A DNA stretch of 64,000 bases from the NCBI GenBank assembly GCA_017305535.1, contig JAFKKN010000007.1:62001-126000 (forward strand), given 5' to 3'. How positions within the stretch are numbered: the stretch's first letter is position 1; each line of letters opens with the position of its first letter. Made by a program: the position numbers and the translations under genes. Below are positions 8,206 through 17,037 of this stretch, in pieces. A model generated the notes under the pieces. The model did no database searches and had not been told where the DNA came from. It was given only the letters and a program-made list of their open reading frames with translations. This stretch comes from Hyphomicrobiales bacterium (GTDB lineage: Bacteria; Pseudomonadota; Alphaproteobacteria; Rhizobiales; Xanthobacteraceae).

Positions 8206-8240
8206 TATGATTTGGCGGAACCAAGACGACGCAAATCATA
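8206..8240. promoter_or_regulatory. inverted repeat upstream of the M3 peptidase
   Basis: TATGATTTG / CAAATCATA, perfect 9-bp arms separated by 17 bases, ending 18 bases before the peptidase ATG. It could be an operator or a 5'-UTR hairpin. No adjacent regulator gene is obvious. Confidence 0.4.
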
Positions 8241-8258
8241 ACTTCGAGATCGTAGAAC

Positions 8259-10331
8259 ATGACCGCGGTTGCCCCGACCACCGAGAACCCATTATTGCAG
8301 GCGTGGCTGACGCCGCACGAGACGCCGCCGTTCAATGCCATCCGGCCCGAGTATTTCCTGCCGGCGTTCGAGCAGGCGTTCGCCGACCATGCCGCCGAGG
8401 TCGCCGCCATTACCCATGATCCGGCGACGCCGGATTTCGCCAACACCATCGTCGCGCTGGAGCGCTCCGGGAAGCTGCTGAGCAAGGTCGCGGCGGTGTT
8501 CTACGATCTGGTCTCCGCGCATTCGAGCCCGGAGCTGCTCGCCATCGATAGCGAGGTCTCGCTGCGGCAGGCGCGGCACTGGAATCCGATCCTGATGAAT
8601 GCGGTGCTGTTCGGCCGCATCGCCCTGCTGTACCAGCGTCGCGCCGAACTCAAGCTGACGCCGGAGCAGATGCGTCTGCTGGAGCGGACCTACACCCGGT
8701 TTCACCGCGCCGGCGCCGGTCTCGACGACGCGGCGAAAACGCGCATGGCGGCGATCAACGAGCGGCTGGCCCAGCTCGGCACCATGTTCAGCCACCATCT
8801 TCTCGGCGACGAGCAGGCGTGGTCCCTCGAACTCGGCGAGGCTGACCGCGACGGCTTGCCGGAGAGCTTCATCGCCGCCGCCGAGGCGGCCGCCGCCGAG
8901 CGCGGCCTGCCGGGCAAGGCAGTCGTCACGCTGTCGCGCTCGTCGGTCGAGCCGTTCCTGAAGGAATCCAGCCGCCGCGACCTCCGCGAAAAAGTGTTCA
9001 AGGCCTTTATCGCGCGCGGCGACAACGGCAACGATAACGACAACAACGCGACGATCGTGGAAATCCTGGCGCTGCGCGAGGAAAGTGCCAGGCTGCTCGG
9101 CTATCCGACCTACGCCGCCTATCGGCTCGAGGACTCCATGGCGCGGACGCCGCAGGCGGTGCGCGACTTGCTGGAGCGGGTGTGGCGACCGGCACTCGCG
9201 CACACGCTGGCCGATCGCGACGCACTGCAGGCACTGGTGGCCGAGGAGGGCGGCAACTTCGCGCTGGCCCCTTGGGACTGGCGCTATTACGCCGAGAAGC
9301 TGCGGCAGCGGCGCGCCGATTTCGACGACGCCGCGATCAAGCCATATCTGGCGCTCGACAACATGATCGCCGCCGCCTTCGACTGCGCCACCCGGCTGTT
9401 CGGCATCACCTTCAGCGAACGCAAGGATATTCCGGTCTGGCATCCCGACGTGCGCGTCTGGGAGGTGAAGGACGCGGACGGCAAGCACAAGGCGCTGTTC
9501 TATGGCGACTACTTCGCGCGGCCGTCGAAGCGCTCCGGCGCATGGATGACATCGCTGCGCGACCAGCAGACACTCGACGGTGATGTGGCGCCGCTCATCA
9601 TCAACGTGATGAATTTCTCCAAGGGCGCCGAGGGGCAGCCTGCGCTTCTGTCGCCTGACGACGCGCGGACCCTGTTCCACGAGTTCGGTCACGCGCTCCA
9701 CGGCATGCTGTCGAACGTCACCTATCCGTCGCTGTCCGGTACCAGTGTGTTCACCGACTTCGTCGAACTGCCGTCGCAACTCTACGAGCATTGGCAGGAG
9801 CAGCCGCAGGTGCTCCGCCAGTTCGCGCGTCATTATCAGACCGGTGAGCCGCTGCCCGACGATCTGCTGCAACGTTTCCTCGCCGCGCGCAAATTCGGTC
9901 AGGGCTTTGCGACGGTGGAATTCGTGTCGTCGGCTCTGCTCGATCTCGAGTTCCACAGCCAGCCGGCGGAGGCCAGCCGCGACGTCCGCGCTTTCGAGCA
10001 GCGCGAACTGGAAAAGATCGGCATGCCGGCGGAGATTGTTCTGCGGCATCGTCCGACGCAGTTTGGCCACATCTTTTCCGGAGATCATTACGCCTCGGGT
10101 TACTACAGCTACATGTGGTCGGAAGTGATGGATGCCGATGCCTTCGGTGCCTTCGAGGAAGCGGGTGATATCTTTGACCCGGCTGTCGCCAAGCGGCTGC
10201 ACGACGATATCTATTCGTCCGGTGGGTCGCGCGAACCCGATGAGGCCTACATCGCCTTCCGTGGCCGCAAGCCTGAACCCGATGCCTTGCTGCGCGGGCG
10301 CGGGCTGCTCGATACGCCGGAAGCGGCCTGA
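8259..10331 (+). CDS. dcp: M3-family oligopeptidase, peptidyl-dipeptidase Dcp/OpdA type
   Basis: 690 residues, the expected length for E. coli Dcp and oligopeptidase A. The thimet-peptidase zinc site is H474-EFG-H478 with E475 catalytic and E503 (in DFVELPSQLYEHW) as third ligand. Downstream GHIFSGDHYASGYYSYMWSE is the conserved substrate-closing region. The enzyme degrades short peptides in the cytoplasm (no signal peptide). DFVELPSQ and the preceding LSGT segment look closer to Dcp than to OpdA, but the choice is tentative. It overlaps neither neighbour; the DUF1007 gene starts 4 bases after the stop. Confidence 0.93.
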   Translation: MTAVAPTTENPLLQAWLTPHETPPFNAIRPEYFLPAFEQAFADHAAEVAAITHDPATPDFANTIVALERSGKLLSKVAAVFYDLVSAHSSPELLAIDSEVSLRQARHWNPILMNAVLFGRIALLYQRRAELKLTPEQMRLLERTYTRFHRAGAGLDDAAKTRMAAINERLAQLGTMFSHHLLGDEQAWSLELGEADRDGLPESFIAAAEAAAAERGLPGKAVVTLSRSSVEPFLKESSRRDLREKVFKAFIARGDNGNDNDNNATIVEILALREESARLLGYPTYAAYRLEDSMARTPQAVRDLLERVWRPALAHTLADRDALQALVAEEGGNFALAPWDWRYYAEKLRQRRADFDDAAIKPYLALDNMIAAAFDCATRLFGITFSERKDIPVWHPDVRVWEVKDADGKHKALFYGDYFARPSKRSGAWMTSLRDQQTLDGDVAPLIINVMNFSKGAEGQPALLSPDDARTLFHEFGHALHGMLSNVTYPSLSGTSVFTDFVELPSQLYEHWQEQPQVLRQFARHYQTGEPLPDDLLQRFLAARKFGQGFATVEFVSSALLDLEFHSQPAEASRDVRAFEQRELEKIGMPAEIVLRHRPTQFGHIFSGDHYASGYYSYMWSEVMDADAFGAFEEAGDIFDPAVAKRLHDDIYSSGGSREPDEAYIAFRGRKPEPDALLRGRGLLDTPEAA

Positions 10332-10335
10332 CGTG

Positions 10336-10980
10336 ATGTCCTCACTCCGTTATGGGATCGGCTTGTTAACGCTGATGGCGGCGCTGCTGGTCGCGCCGCT
10401 CGTGGCATCTGCGCATCCGCATGTCTGGGTCAAGGCCGCAAGTGAGTTAATTTATGCGCCGGACGGCACCGTCACCGGCGTGCGGCACACCTGGACCTTC
10501 GACGACATGTTCTCGACCTACGCGTTGCAAGGCATCGAAACCAAGACCAAAGGCGTCTACACCCGTGAGGAATTGGCGCCGCTGGCACAGACCAATGTCG
10601 ATTCGCTGAAGGAATTCGGCTTCTTCAGTTTCGCCAAGGCCGACGGCAAGAAGCAGAAATTCAATGAGCCGACCGACTACTATCTCGAATACAAGGACGC
10701 GGCGCTGGTGCTGCATTTCGTGCTGCCGTTCAGGACGCCGTTCAAATCCCGGCAGATGCAGCTTGAGATATTCGATCCGTCCTACTTCGTGGACTTCCAG
10801 TTACAGGACAAGGACCCTATCAAGCTGGTGAACGCGCCGGCCGCCTGCACCATGGCGATCGAGCGACCGACCGACGGCTCCGCGGCGGCGAAGAAGCTGG
10901 GCGAGGACAATTTCCTCGACGGCAGCAACGCCAACTTCGGCGCGATGTTCGCCAACAAGGTGACGGTGAACTGCCCATGA
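10336..10980 (+). CDS. DUF1007-family periplasmic protein, partner of a NicO metal exporter
   Basis: 214 residues. A signal peptide is clear (hydrophobic LLTLMAALLVAPLVASA), with cleavage predicted before HPHVWV, so the mature protein starts with a His-x-His motif that could bind metal. The body has the DUF1007 pattern (HTWTFDDMFSTYALQGIET, then FYLEYKD-like strands). DUF1007 genes commonly sit next to NicO/RcnA-type nickel-cobalt transporters, as here, where the next start overlaps this stop. A GTG at 10333 is an alternative start. A role as periplasmic metal-binding accessory is inference. Confidence 0.8.
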   Translation: MSSLRYGIGLLTLMAALLVAPLVASAHPHVWVKAASELIYAPDGTVTGVRHTWTFDDMFSTYALQGIETKTKGVYTREELAPLAQTNVDSLKEFGFFSFAKADGKKQKFNEPTDYYLEYKDAALVLHFVLPFRTPFKSRQMQLEIFDPSYFVDFQLQDKDPIKLVNAPAACTMAIERPTDGSAAAKKLGEDNFLDGSNANFGAMFANKVTVNCP

Positions 10981-12107
10981 TGCTGCGAAGCAATGATGCC
11001 ATTCGCAGGATGGCGGTGTGGTCGATCCTTTTGGTCGCTGCAGCGATTTCGGTCGATGGCGTCTTGCACGCTGCCCTTGCACAAAATCCTTTCGGCGGGT
11101 CGCGCGCGGTGCCGGACCAGCAGGTCGGCGGCATCATCGGCTGGATTCTGGCGAAGCAATCCCAATTCTATCGCGCCATGTCGTCGACCATTCGCGCCGC
11201 CAAGAACGACGGCAGCGCGGTGTGGACCTTGCTCGGCATCTCGTTCGCCTACGGCATTTTTCACGCGGCCGGGCCGGGTCACGGCAAGGCGGTGATCTCG
11301 TCGTATCTCGTCGCCAACGAGGAAACCGCGCGGCGCGGCATCGTGCTGTCGTTCGCGTCCGCCTTGGCGCAGGCGCTGGTCGCGGTGGTGATCGTCGGCA
11401 TCGGCGCGTGGTTGCTGAATGTCACCGCGAAAACCATGTGCGGCGCCGAGCGGGTCATCGAGATTGCAAGCTACGGACTGATCGCGGCGTTTGGCGCGCG
11501 GCTGGTCTGGCTCAAGGGCGGCGGATTCTTTCGCGCATTGTCGGCCTCGCGGGCATCTCACGCGCAGCTTGCGCCGGCGCTGGCGACGAAGGCCGCGCAC
11601 CATCAGGCGGCCGCGCACGATTACGATGGCGTCGCGCACCTGCATGCGCGCACGGTGCATCATCACGATGCTCATCCTCATCACAGCCACGACCACCACC
11701 ATCATGATGGCCACTGCGATCACTGCGGGCATGCCCACGGTCCAGAGCCGAGCGAGTTGGCCGGGCCGGGCGGCTGGAAGCGGGGCCTCGCTGCGGTGCT
11801 TGCGGTTGGTGTCCGGCCCTGTTCCGGCGCGATCCTTGTGCTGGTTTTCGCCCTGGCGCAGGGGCTGTTCTGGGCGGGCGCCGCCGCGACTTTCGTGATG
11901 GGGCTCGGCACCGCGATCACCGTAGCTGCCATCGCCACCCTTGCCGTATCGGCTAAGAGCGTCGCACGGCGGCTGGCCGCCGGCCGCGACGGCGGCGGCG
12001 CGGTGATAATGCGTGGCATGGAGTTCGCTGCCGCCGGCCTGGTGCTGCTGCTCGGCGCCGGCCTGCTGCTGGGCTATGTCGCTGCCGAGCGCGTGACGTG
12101 TTTCTGA
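10977..12107 (+). CDS. NicO/RcnA-type nickel-cobalt exporter with histidine-rich loop
   Basis: 376 residues, about six to seven membrane segments. The NicO signatures are FAYGIFHAAGPGHGKAVISS near residue 90 and VRPCSGAILVLVFALAQGLF near residue 280. Between them, residues about 221-254, is a loop with 17 His and 2 Cys in 34 residues, typical of nickel/cobalt-binding loops in RcnA-like efflux proteins. The ATG overlaps the DUF1007 stop (ATGA), so the pair is translationally coupled. Export is inferred from RcnA; uptake by a NicO relative cannot be excluded. Confidence 0.88.
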   Translation: MMLRSNDAIRRMAVWSILLVAAAISVDGVLHAALAQNPFGGSRAVPDQQVGGIIGWILAKQSQFYRAMSSTIRAAKNDGSAVWTLLGISFAYGIFHAAGPGHGKAVISSYLVANEETARRGIVLSFASALAQALVAVVIVGIGAWLLNVTAKTMCGAERVIEIASYGLIAAFGARLVWLKGGGFFRALSASRASHAQLAPALATKAAHHQAAAHDYDGVAHLHARTVHHHDAHPHHSHDHHHHDGHCDHCGHAHGPEPSELAGPGGWKRGLAAVLAVGVRPCSGAILVLVFALAQGLFWAGAAATFVMGLGTAITVAAIATLAVSAKSVARRLAAGRDGGGAVIMRGMEFAAAGLVLLLGAGLLLGYVAAERVTCF

Positions 12108-12176
12108 TCGTAGTGCCAGAGCCGTGAAGCCCGTCGCCTTGACAAGCCGCGGCCGGGACGCCAAGCCAACGACGTC

Positions 12177-13208
12177 ATGACCCTCACCGATAAACCCTCG
12201 TCACCACCCGTTGCCGCGGCGCTAAGCCGGATCGGCGTGCTGCTGGTCAACCTCGGCACGCCGGATACCGCCGATGCGAAAGGCGTGCGGGTCTATCTCA
12301 AGGAGTTCCTGTCCGACCCGCGTGTGATCGAGGATCAGGGCTTCATCTGGAAGCTGGTGCTCAACGGCATCATCCTGCGCACCCGGCCGTCGCGGAAGGC
12401 GAAGGACTATCTGAAGATCTGGAACACCGCGCAGAACGAGTCGCCGTTGAAGACCATCTCGCGCAGTCAGTCGGACAAACTCGCGGCGGCGCTCGACAAT
12501 TCTGATCGCGTCGTGATCGATTGGGCGATGCGCTACGGCAATCCGTCGATGCAGTCGCGGATCGAGGCGCTGATCGCGCAAGGCTGTGACCGCATTCTGG
12601 TCGTGCCGCTCTATCCGCAATACTCCGCCGCAACGTCCGCGACGGTGTGCGACGAGGCGTTCCGCGTGCTCCGCGCCTTGCGCGCGCAGCCGACCTTGCG
12701 GGTGTCACCGCCGTATTACGACGATCCGGTTTACATCGACGCGCTGGCCGCCTCGATCAAGGCACATCTGGCGACATTGTCGTTCGAACCGGAGATGATC
12801 CTCGCGTCGTTCCACGGCATGCCGCAAAAGTATATCGACAAGGGCGATCCATATTACAACCAGTGCGTCGCCACCACCGAGGCGTTGCGGACACGATTGG
12901 GATCTGATGCCGGCAAGCTGATGCTGACGTTCCAGTCGCGCTTCGGCTTCGATCCGTGGCTGCAGCCCTACACCGATAAGACGGTCGAGAAATTCGCGAA
13001 GGACGGCGTGCGACGGCTTGCCATTGTGACGCCGGGGTTTTCCGCCGATTGCCTGGAGACGTTGGAAGAGATCGCGCAGGAAAACGCCGAGATCTTCCGT
13101 CACAACGGCGGCGAGCAGTTTGCCTTCATTCCATGTCTGAACGACAGTGACGGCGGCATGGATGTTATTCGCCAGCTTGTGCTGCGCGAACTGCAAGGCT
13201 GGCTCTGA
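12177..13208 (+). CDS. hemH: ferrochelatase
   Basis: 343 residues, full length. It has the family signature ASFHGMPQKYIDKGDPYYNQ with catalytic His213, plus LTFQSRFGFDPWLQPYT and VTPGFSADCLETLEEI. The enzyme inserts Fe(II) into protoporphyrin IX as the last step of protohaem synthesis, at the inner face of the cytoplasmic membrane. The ATG is preceded by a short gap after the metal exporter; whether they share a transcript is unclear. Confidence 0.97.
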   Translation: MTLTDKPSSPPVAAALSRIGVLLVNLGTPDTADAKGVRVYLKEFLSDPRVIEDQGFIWKLVLNGIILRTRPSRKAKDYLKIWNTAQNESPLKTISRSQSDKLAAALDNSDRVVIDWAMRYGNPSMQSRIEALIAQGCDRILVVPLYPQYSAATSATVCDEAFRVLRALRAQPTLRVSPPYYDDPVYIDALAASIKAHLATLSFEPEMILASFHGMPQKYIDKGDPYYNQCVATTEALRTRLGSDAGKLMLTFQSRFGFDPWLQPYTDKTVEKFAKDGVRRLAIVTPGFSADCLETLEEIAQENAEIFRHNGGEQFAFIPCLNDSDGGMDVIRQLVLRELQGWL

Positions 13209-13349
13209 CAGCGGGGTTTCGTGACCTGATTTGGTGCGATTTCAGCGGTTTCGAACCCGATCGGCCACGGTTGCGACCAAACAAGGGGTTGCGGAAGCCG
13301 GTTCGGCATGGCTGCATGACCCGTGTTGCCATTGGGTTGGGAGAAGCTG

Positions 13350-14336
13350 ATGTCCGGATTCGATATTTTCGCCATTGCCGTGGTGCTGCTCGTCGTCATC
13401 ACGCTGTTCGCCGGTGTGAAGACGGTGCCGCAAGGCTATGACTGGACCATCGAGCGGTTCGGCAAATTCACCCGTACCCTCTCGCCGGGATTGAATCTGA
13501 TCATTCCGTACTTCGACCGCGTCGGCCGCAAGATCAACATGATGGAGCAGGTGATCGACATTCCCGGCCAGGAGGTCATCACGCGCGATAACGCCACGGT
13601 GTCCGTGGACGGCGTCGCGTTCTATCAGGTGTTCGACGCCGCCAAGGCCAGCTATGAGGTCGCCAATCTGAATCAAGCGATCGTTACGCTAACCATGACC
13701 AACATTCGCTCGGTAATGGGAGCGATGGATCTCGATCAGGTGCTATCGCATCGTGACGAGATCAACGAGCGGCTGTTGCGCGTGGTCGACGCCGCAGTGT
13801 CGCCATGGGGCTTGAAAGTCAACCGCATCGAGATCAAGGACATCGTGCCGCCGGCCGATCTGGTGGAAGCCATGGGCCGCCAGATGAAGGCCGAGCGGGT
13901 CAAGCGTGCCGACATTCTGCAAGCCGAAGGCCAGCGGCAGTCGGAAATTCTGCGCGCCGAGGGCGCCAAGCAGAGCCAGATCCTGCAAGCCGAAGGACGC
14001 CGCGAGGCCGCGTTCCGAGATGCCGAAGCGCGCGAGCGTGCTGCCGAGGCGGAAGCCAAGGCGACGCAGATGGTCAGCGACGCGATCGGCAAGGGCGATG
14101 TCGCGGCGTTGAATTACTTCATCGCCGACAAATATATCAAGGCGTTCGGGCAATTGGCCGAGTCGCCGAACCAGAAGGTGATCATGCTGCCGCTGGAGGC
14201 GACCAGCATGCTGAGTTCTCTGGCCGGCATCGGCGAGATTGCCAAGGCGACGTTCGGCGAGAGCGCCGCATCGGCCACTGCTGCTGCGCGCCGTTCGTCG
14301 GTGCCGCCGACTCCGCCAAATCCGCCGCAACGTTGA
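13350..14336 (+). CDS. SPFH/band 7 (stomatin-like) membrane protein, QmcA type
   Basis: 328 residues. One N-terminal transmembrane helix ([20 protein letters not shown]) leads into an SPFH domain ([20 protein letters not shown], then [20 protein letters not shown]). From about residue 180 a long Ala/Glu/Gln-rich coiled coil has repeats of the type ILxAEGxxQS, followed by a short Pro-rich tail. The ATG at 13350 follows GGGAGAAG and starts at the membrane helix. It is paired with NfeD 12 bases downstream; SPFH-NfeD pairs organise membrane microdomains and quality control. Confidence 0.92.
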   Translation: MSGFDIFAIAVVLLVVITLFAGVKTVPQGYDWTIERFGKFTRTLSPGLNLIIPYFDRVGRKINMMEQVIDIPGQEVITRDNATVSVDGVAFYQVFDAAKASYEVANLNQAIVTLTMTNIRSVMGAMDLDQVLSHRDEINERLLRVVDAAVSPWGLKVNRIEIKDIVPPADLVEAMGRQMKAERVKRADILQAEGQRQSEILRAEGAKQSQILQAEGRREAAFRDAEARERAAEAEAKATQMVSDAIGKGDVAALNYFIADKYIKAFGQLAESPNQKVIMLPLEATSMLSSLAGIGEIAKATFGESAASATAAARRSSVPPTPPNPPQR

Positions 14337-14348
14337 GGACGATGCACG

Positions 14349-14792
14349 ATGACGTCGATGTTCGTCACGCTCGGAAGCTGGAATTGGTTGATCCTCGGCC
14401 TCGTGCTAATCGGCGTCGAAGTGCTGGCGCCGGGTGTGTTCATGCTGTGGCTCGGCCTTGCCGCGTTGCTGGTCGGTCTGTTGTCGTTCGTGATCGACAT
14501 GGATTGGCAGATGCAGGTGCTGCTGTTCGCGATATTCGCGGCGGCGGCGGTGCCGATCTGGCGAAGCCTTGCGCGGCGCGGTAAGAGCGAGACCTCGAAC
14601 CCGTTCCTGAACCGGCGCAACGATGCGCTGGTCGGTCGTGTCTTTACACTGGAAAAACCGATTCAGGACGGCAGCGGCACGGTGCGGATCGACGATACCA
14701 TCTGGCGCGTCACCGGGCCTGATGCGCCCGCAGGCAGCCGCATACGTATCGTCAAGGCCGACGGTGCGACGCTGACGGTTGCTGCCGAGTAG
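14349..14792 (+). CDS. NfeD-like membrane protein (short form)
   Basis: 147 residues. Two to three hydrophobic helices (WNWLILGLVLIGVEVLAPGV, MLWLGLAALLVGLLSFV, VLLFAIFAAAAVPIW) precede a C-terminal OB-fold domain from about residue 90 (ALVGRVFTLEKPIQDGSGTV ... VRIDDTIWRVTG). This is the short NfeD1b form that lacks the N-terminal serine protease domain. It is in an operon with the SPFH protein and presumably forms its partner. Convergent with the HxlR gene. Confidence 0.92.
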   Translation: MTSMFVTLGSWNWLILGLVLIGVEVLAPGVFMLWLGLAALLVGLLSFVIDMDWQMQVLLFAIFAAAAVPIWRSLARRGKSETSNPFLNRRNDALVGRVFTLEKPIQDGSGTVRIDDTIWRVTGPDAPAGSRIRIVKADGATLTVAAE

Positions 14793-14825
14793 GCCGGAGC
14801 CCGCTCTCGTCGGGCGAGCAACGGG

Positions 14826-15206
14826 TTACTGCTTGCTCCAACGCTCCGCGAACTGATGCAATGGCAGGAGCATTTCAAGCAATTCCTGACCTGCTGCCGT
14901 TAGCCCGTATCCGCTCGATGGATTCAAGTCGAGCAGATCGGCGGCGCGCAGTTCGGCGACCCGCGTCTGAATGATCGTGGGCGATGCGTCATCGCACGCT
15001 TCACGCAGCGCTCGAGAGGTCAGCGACCGTTCGCGCAACTCCCAGAGAATTCGCAAGGTCCAGCGCCGGCCCAGCAGATCAAGCAGCGCCATGACCGGTC
15101 GGCCGGTTTTGGAGCCACGCACGAACGGCGGCTTCGCCGATCGGGTGTTCCGCTTGTGACCCTGCGCCGGATTTGCCGTAGCCGTTCGTCGTGGCGTCTT
15201 TGCCAT
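14826..15206 (-). CDS. HxlR-family winged-helix transcriptional regulator
   Basis: 126 residues. A basic N-terminal tail of about 30 residues precedes the HxlR domain (VMALLDLLGRRWTLRILWEL, then REACDDASPTIIQTRVAELRA and a wing ending GYGLTAAGQELL). HxlR proteins bind as dimers to palindromes. This gene diverges from a carboxymuconolactone-decarboxylase-like gene, and the 69-bp gap holds two palindromes that fit such a dimer. It probably represses that gene and itself. The conserved N-terminal Cys of redox-sensing relatives is not seen; the only Cys is in the HTH region. Confidence 0.9.
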   Translation of the reverse strand: MAKTPRRTATANPAQGHKRNTRSAKPPFVRGSKTGRPVMALLDLLGRRWTLRILWELRERSLTSRALREACDDASPTIIQTRVAELRAADLLDLNPSSGYGLTAAGQELLEMLLPLHQFAERWSKQ

Positions 15207-15222
15207 CGGTCCCTCTTGTTTC

Positions 15223-15262
15223 GCTACATAAAATGTAGCATTATGCTACGATTATTGTAGCA
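15223..15262. promoter_or_regulatory. two palindromic operators between hxlR-type and CMD-like genes
   Basis: GCTACATAAAATGTAGC (15223-15239; arms GCTACA/TGTAGC) and TGCTACGATTATTGTAGCA (15244-15262; arms TGCTAC/GTAGCA) have the same half-site TGCTAC. Their centres are 22 bp apart, two helical turns. They lie in the divergent promoter and are the likely HxlR binding sites. Confidence 0.75.
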
Positions 15263-15275
15263 AGGGAGTCCGGTG

Positions 15276-15824
15276 ATGTCACGGATCGCGCCGCTTGAGC
15301 CGCCTTACGATATTGAAATTCAGCAGCAGTTCGATCGGATCATGCGCGGTGCTCCGCCGTTGATGTTGTTTCGGGTCGTCGCTGGCAACGCGCGGGTCTG
15401 GGAGAAATTCCGAGGCGGCAGTCTGCTCGACGGGCGGGTCCTGTCGCTGCGTGAGCGTGAGATCGTCATCGACCGGACCTGTGCGCTGACGCGCTGCGAA
15501 TATGAATGGGGCGTCCATGTCGTGACCTTCGCACGCACGGCGGGCCTGACCGACGAGCAGGTGCGTGCAACGGTGCTGGGCGGTGCGGACGATGCCTGCT
15601 GGTCCGTTGAAGAGCAGGCGCTGATCGCCGCCGTTGATGCGCTTCATCACCGCGCGACGCTGAGCGCCGACGAATTCGCGGCATTGAGAATGCATTATGA
15701 CGATGCGAAGATCTTCGAGGTCATCCTGCTCTGCGGATTCTATCGTACGGTCGCGTATCTGGCGAACGGGCTGAGCCTGCCGCTGGAGACGAATGCCGCG
15801 CGATTTCCGCGCAGCGCGGCGTGA
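15276..15824 (+). CDS. carboxymuconolactone decarboxylase/AhpD-like family protein
   Basis: 182 residues of helical CMD-type sequence. The active-site region is RTCALTRCEYEWGVHVVTFA, with the CExxWxxH pattern of the CMD family, and the gene ends in a helix LLCGFYRTVAYLANGLSL. Such proteins are either decarboxylases of aromatic catabolism or AhpD-like thiol oxidoreductases/peroxide defence. The divergent HxlR regulator suggests induction by a reactive compound or thiol stress, which is inference. AAGGGAG lies just before the start; a GTG at 15273 is an alternative. Confidence 0.82.
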   Translation: MSRIAPLEPPYDIEIQQQFDRIMRGAPPLMLFRVVAGNARVWEKFRGGSLLDGRVLSLREREIVIDRTCALTRCEYEWGVHVVTFARTAGLTDEQVRATVLGGADDACWSVEEQALIAAVDALHHRATLSADEFAALRMHYDDAKIFEVILLCGFYRTVAYLANGLSLPLETNAARFPRSAA

Positions 15825-15836
15825 ACGAACCGGCGG

Positions 15837-16850
15837 TCAGGCCACGCCCGCGCGCAGCAGGTCGTGGAGATGCAGGATGCCGACCGGCTTCTTGCCGTCG
15901 GTGACGACCAGCGCGGTGATCTTCGAGGTGTTGAGAATTTCGAGTGCCTCGCCCGCGAGCAGATTGGCGCCGATGGTCTTCGGATTTTTCGTCATCACCT
16001 CGTCAACGCGCGCGGTCATCAGATCCGGGCGCATGTGACGGCGCAGGTCGCCGTCGGTCACGATGCCGGTGAGATGGCCGTGATCGTCGACGATGCCGAC
16101 GCAGCCGAACCCCTTCGACGACATTTCCACCAGCGCGTCAGACATTCGAGCGCCTGACGGCTTCAACGGAATTGCCGCGCCGGTGTGCATCAGGTCGCGG
16201 ACATATTTCAGCATTGCGCCGAGCTTGCCGCCGGGATGCAGCACGCTGAAATCCACCGAGGTGAAGCCGCGGCCTTCCAGCAGCGCGATGGCGAGTGCGT
16301 CGCCGAGCGCGAGTTGCAGCACCGACGAGGTCGTCGGCGCGAGGTTGTGCGGGCACGCCTCGCGCGCCTTTGGCAGCGTCAGTGCGATATCGGCGGCCTG
16401 CGCCAGCGTGGACTCGCTTTCCGCCGTCATCGCGATCAGCCGGATGCGGAAACGCTTGGCATAGGTGATGAGGTTCTTCATCTCCGGCTGCTCGCCGGAC
16501 CATGAGATCGCCAGCACAATGTCCTCGGCGGTGATCATGCCGAGATCGCCGTGGCTGGCCTCGGCGGCATGGACGAAGAACGCCGGCGTGCCGGTGGAAG
16601 CGAAGGTCGCGGCGATCTTGCGGCCGATATGGCCGGACTTGCCGAGGCCGGTGATGATGACCCGCCCCTTGGCATGGAGCATCAGGTCGATCGCGCGCGT
16701 GAAGGCCGTGCCGAGCCCGCCCTGAAGGGCGGCAGCCAGCGCGGTGACGCCGCTCGCCTCGGTATCGAGGGTCCGTAAGGCGGATTGCAGCGCCGCGTCG
16801 GCCGGGTTGGCGGTGGAAGACATGGGAGTCCTTGATTGCGATTGGGTCAT
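15837..16850 (-). CDS. kdsD: KpsF/GutQ-type arabinose-5-phosphate isomerase with CBS pair
   Basis: 337 residues. An N-terminal SIS sugar-isomerase domain (GLGKSGHIGRKIAATF near residues 68-83, then EASHGDLGMI and AISWSGEQPE) is followed by two CBS domains from about residue 215. The enzyme converts D-ribulose 5-phosphate to D-arabinose 5-phosphate, the precursor of Kdo for lipopolysaccharide. The second Met at 16823 is an alternative start. It converges with the CMD-like gene and diverges from a beta-barrel outer-membrane gene. Confidence 0.93.
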   Translation of the reverse strand: MTQSQSRTPMSSTANPADAALQSALRTLDTEASGVTALAAALQGGLGTAFTRAIDLMLHAKGRVIITGLGKSGHIGRKIAATFASTGTPAFFVHAAEASHGDLGMITAEDIVLAISWSGEQPEMKNLITYAKRFRIRLIAMTAESESTLAQAADIALTLPKAREACPHNLAPTTSSVLQLALGDALAIALLEGRGFTSVDFSVLHPGGKLGAMLKYVRDLMHTGAAIPLKPSGARMSDALVEMSSKGFGCVGIVDDHGHLTGIVTDGDLRRHMRPDLMTARVDEVMTKNPKTIGANLLAGEALEILNTSKITALVVTDGKKPVGILHLHDLLRAGVA

Positions 16851-17037
16851 GCGCCGGTCCGGTGAAGATGGCGGGGTCTTACCACGGACGGGCTGGCCAA
16901 GGCGACGCCGGAAACAGGCCCCCTCAACGCCTCGTTAACCATAATTGTTTTAACTCCTTTAACGACGTTTCTCGCCGGCCGCGTCGCGTGTTGCCCGTGT
17001 GCCTGCAAGTGGCTGGATTTATTGGAGTTTGAAGGTC

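Noticed and set aside
8292-10202. Long antisense open frame (636 codons) opposite the M3 peptidase gene
   Set aside because: High-GC DNA keeps antisense frames open. The sequence is Arg/Gln/His-rich without domains, and the sense strand carries a clear M3 peptidase.
16934-16965. GTTAACC and TTTTAAC motifs before the beta-barrel gene as CtrA sites
   Set aside because: Spacing (11 and 5 bases) does not match the CtrA consensus; A/T-rich promoter sequence is a simpler reading.
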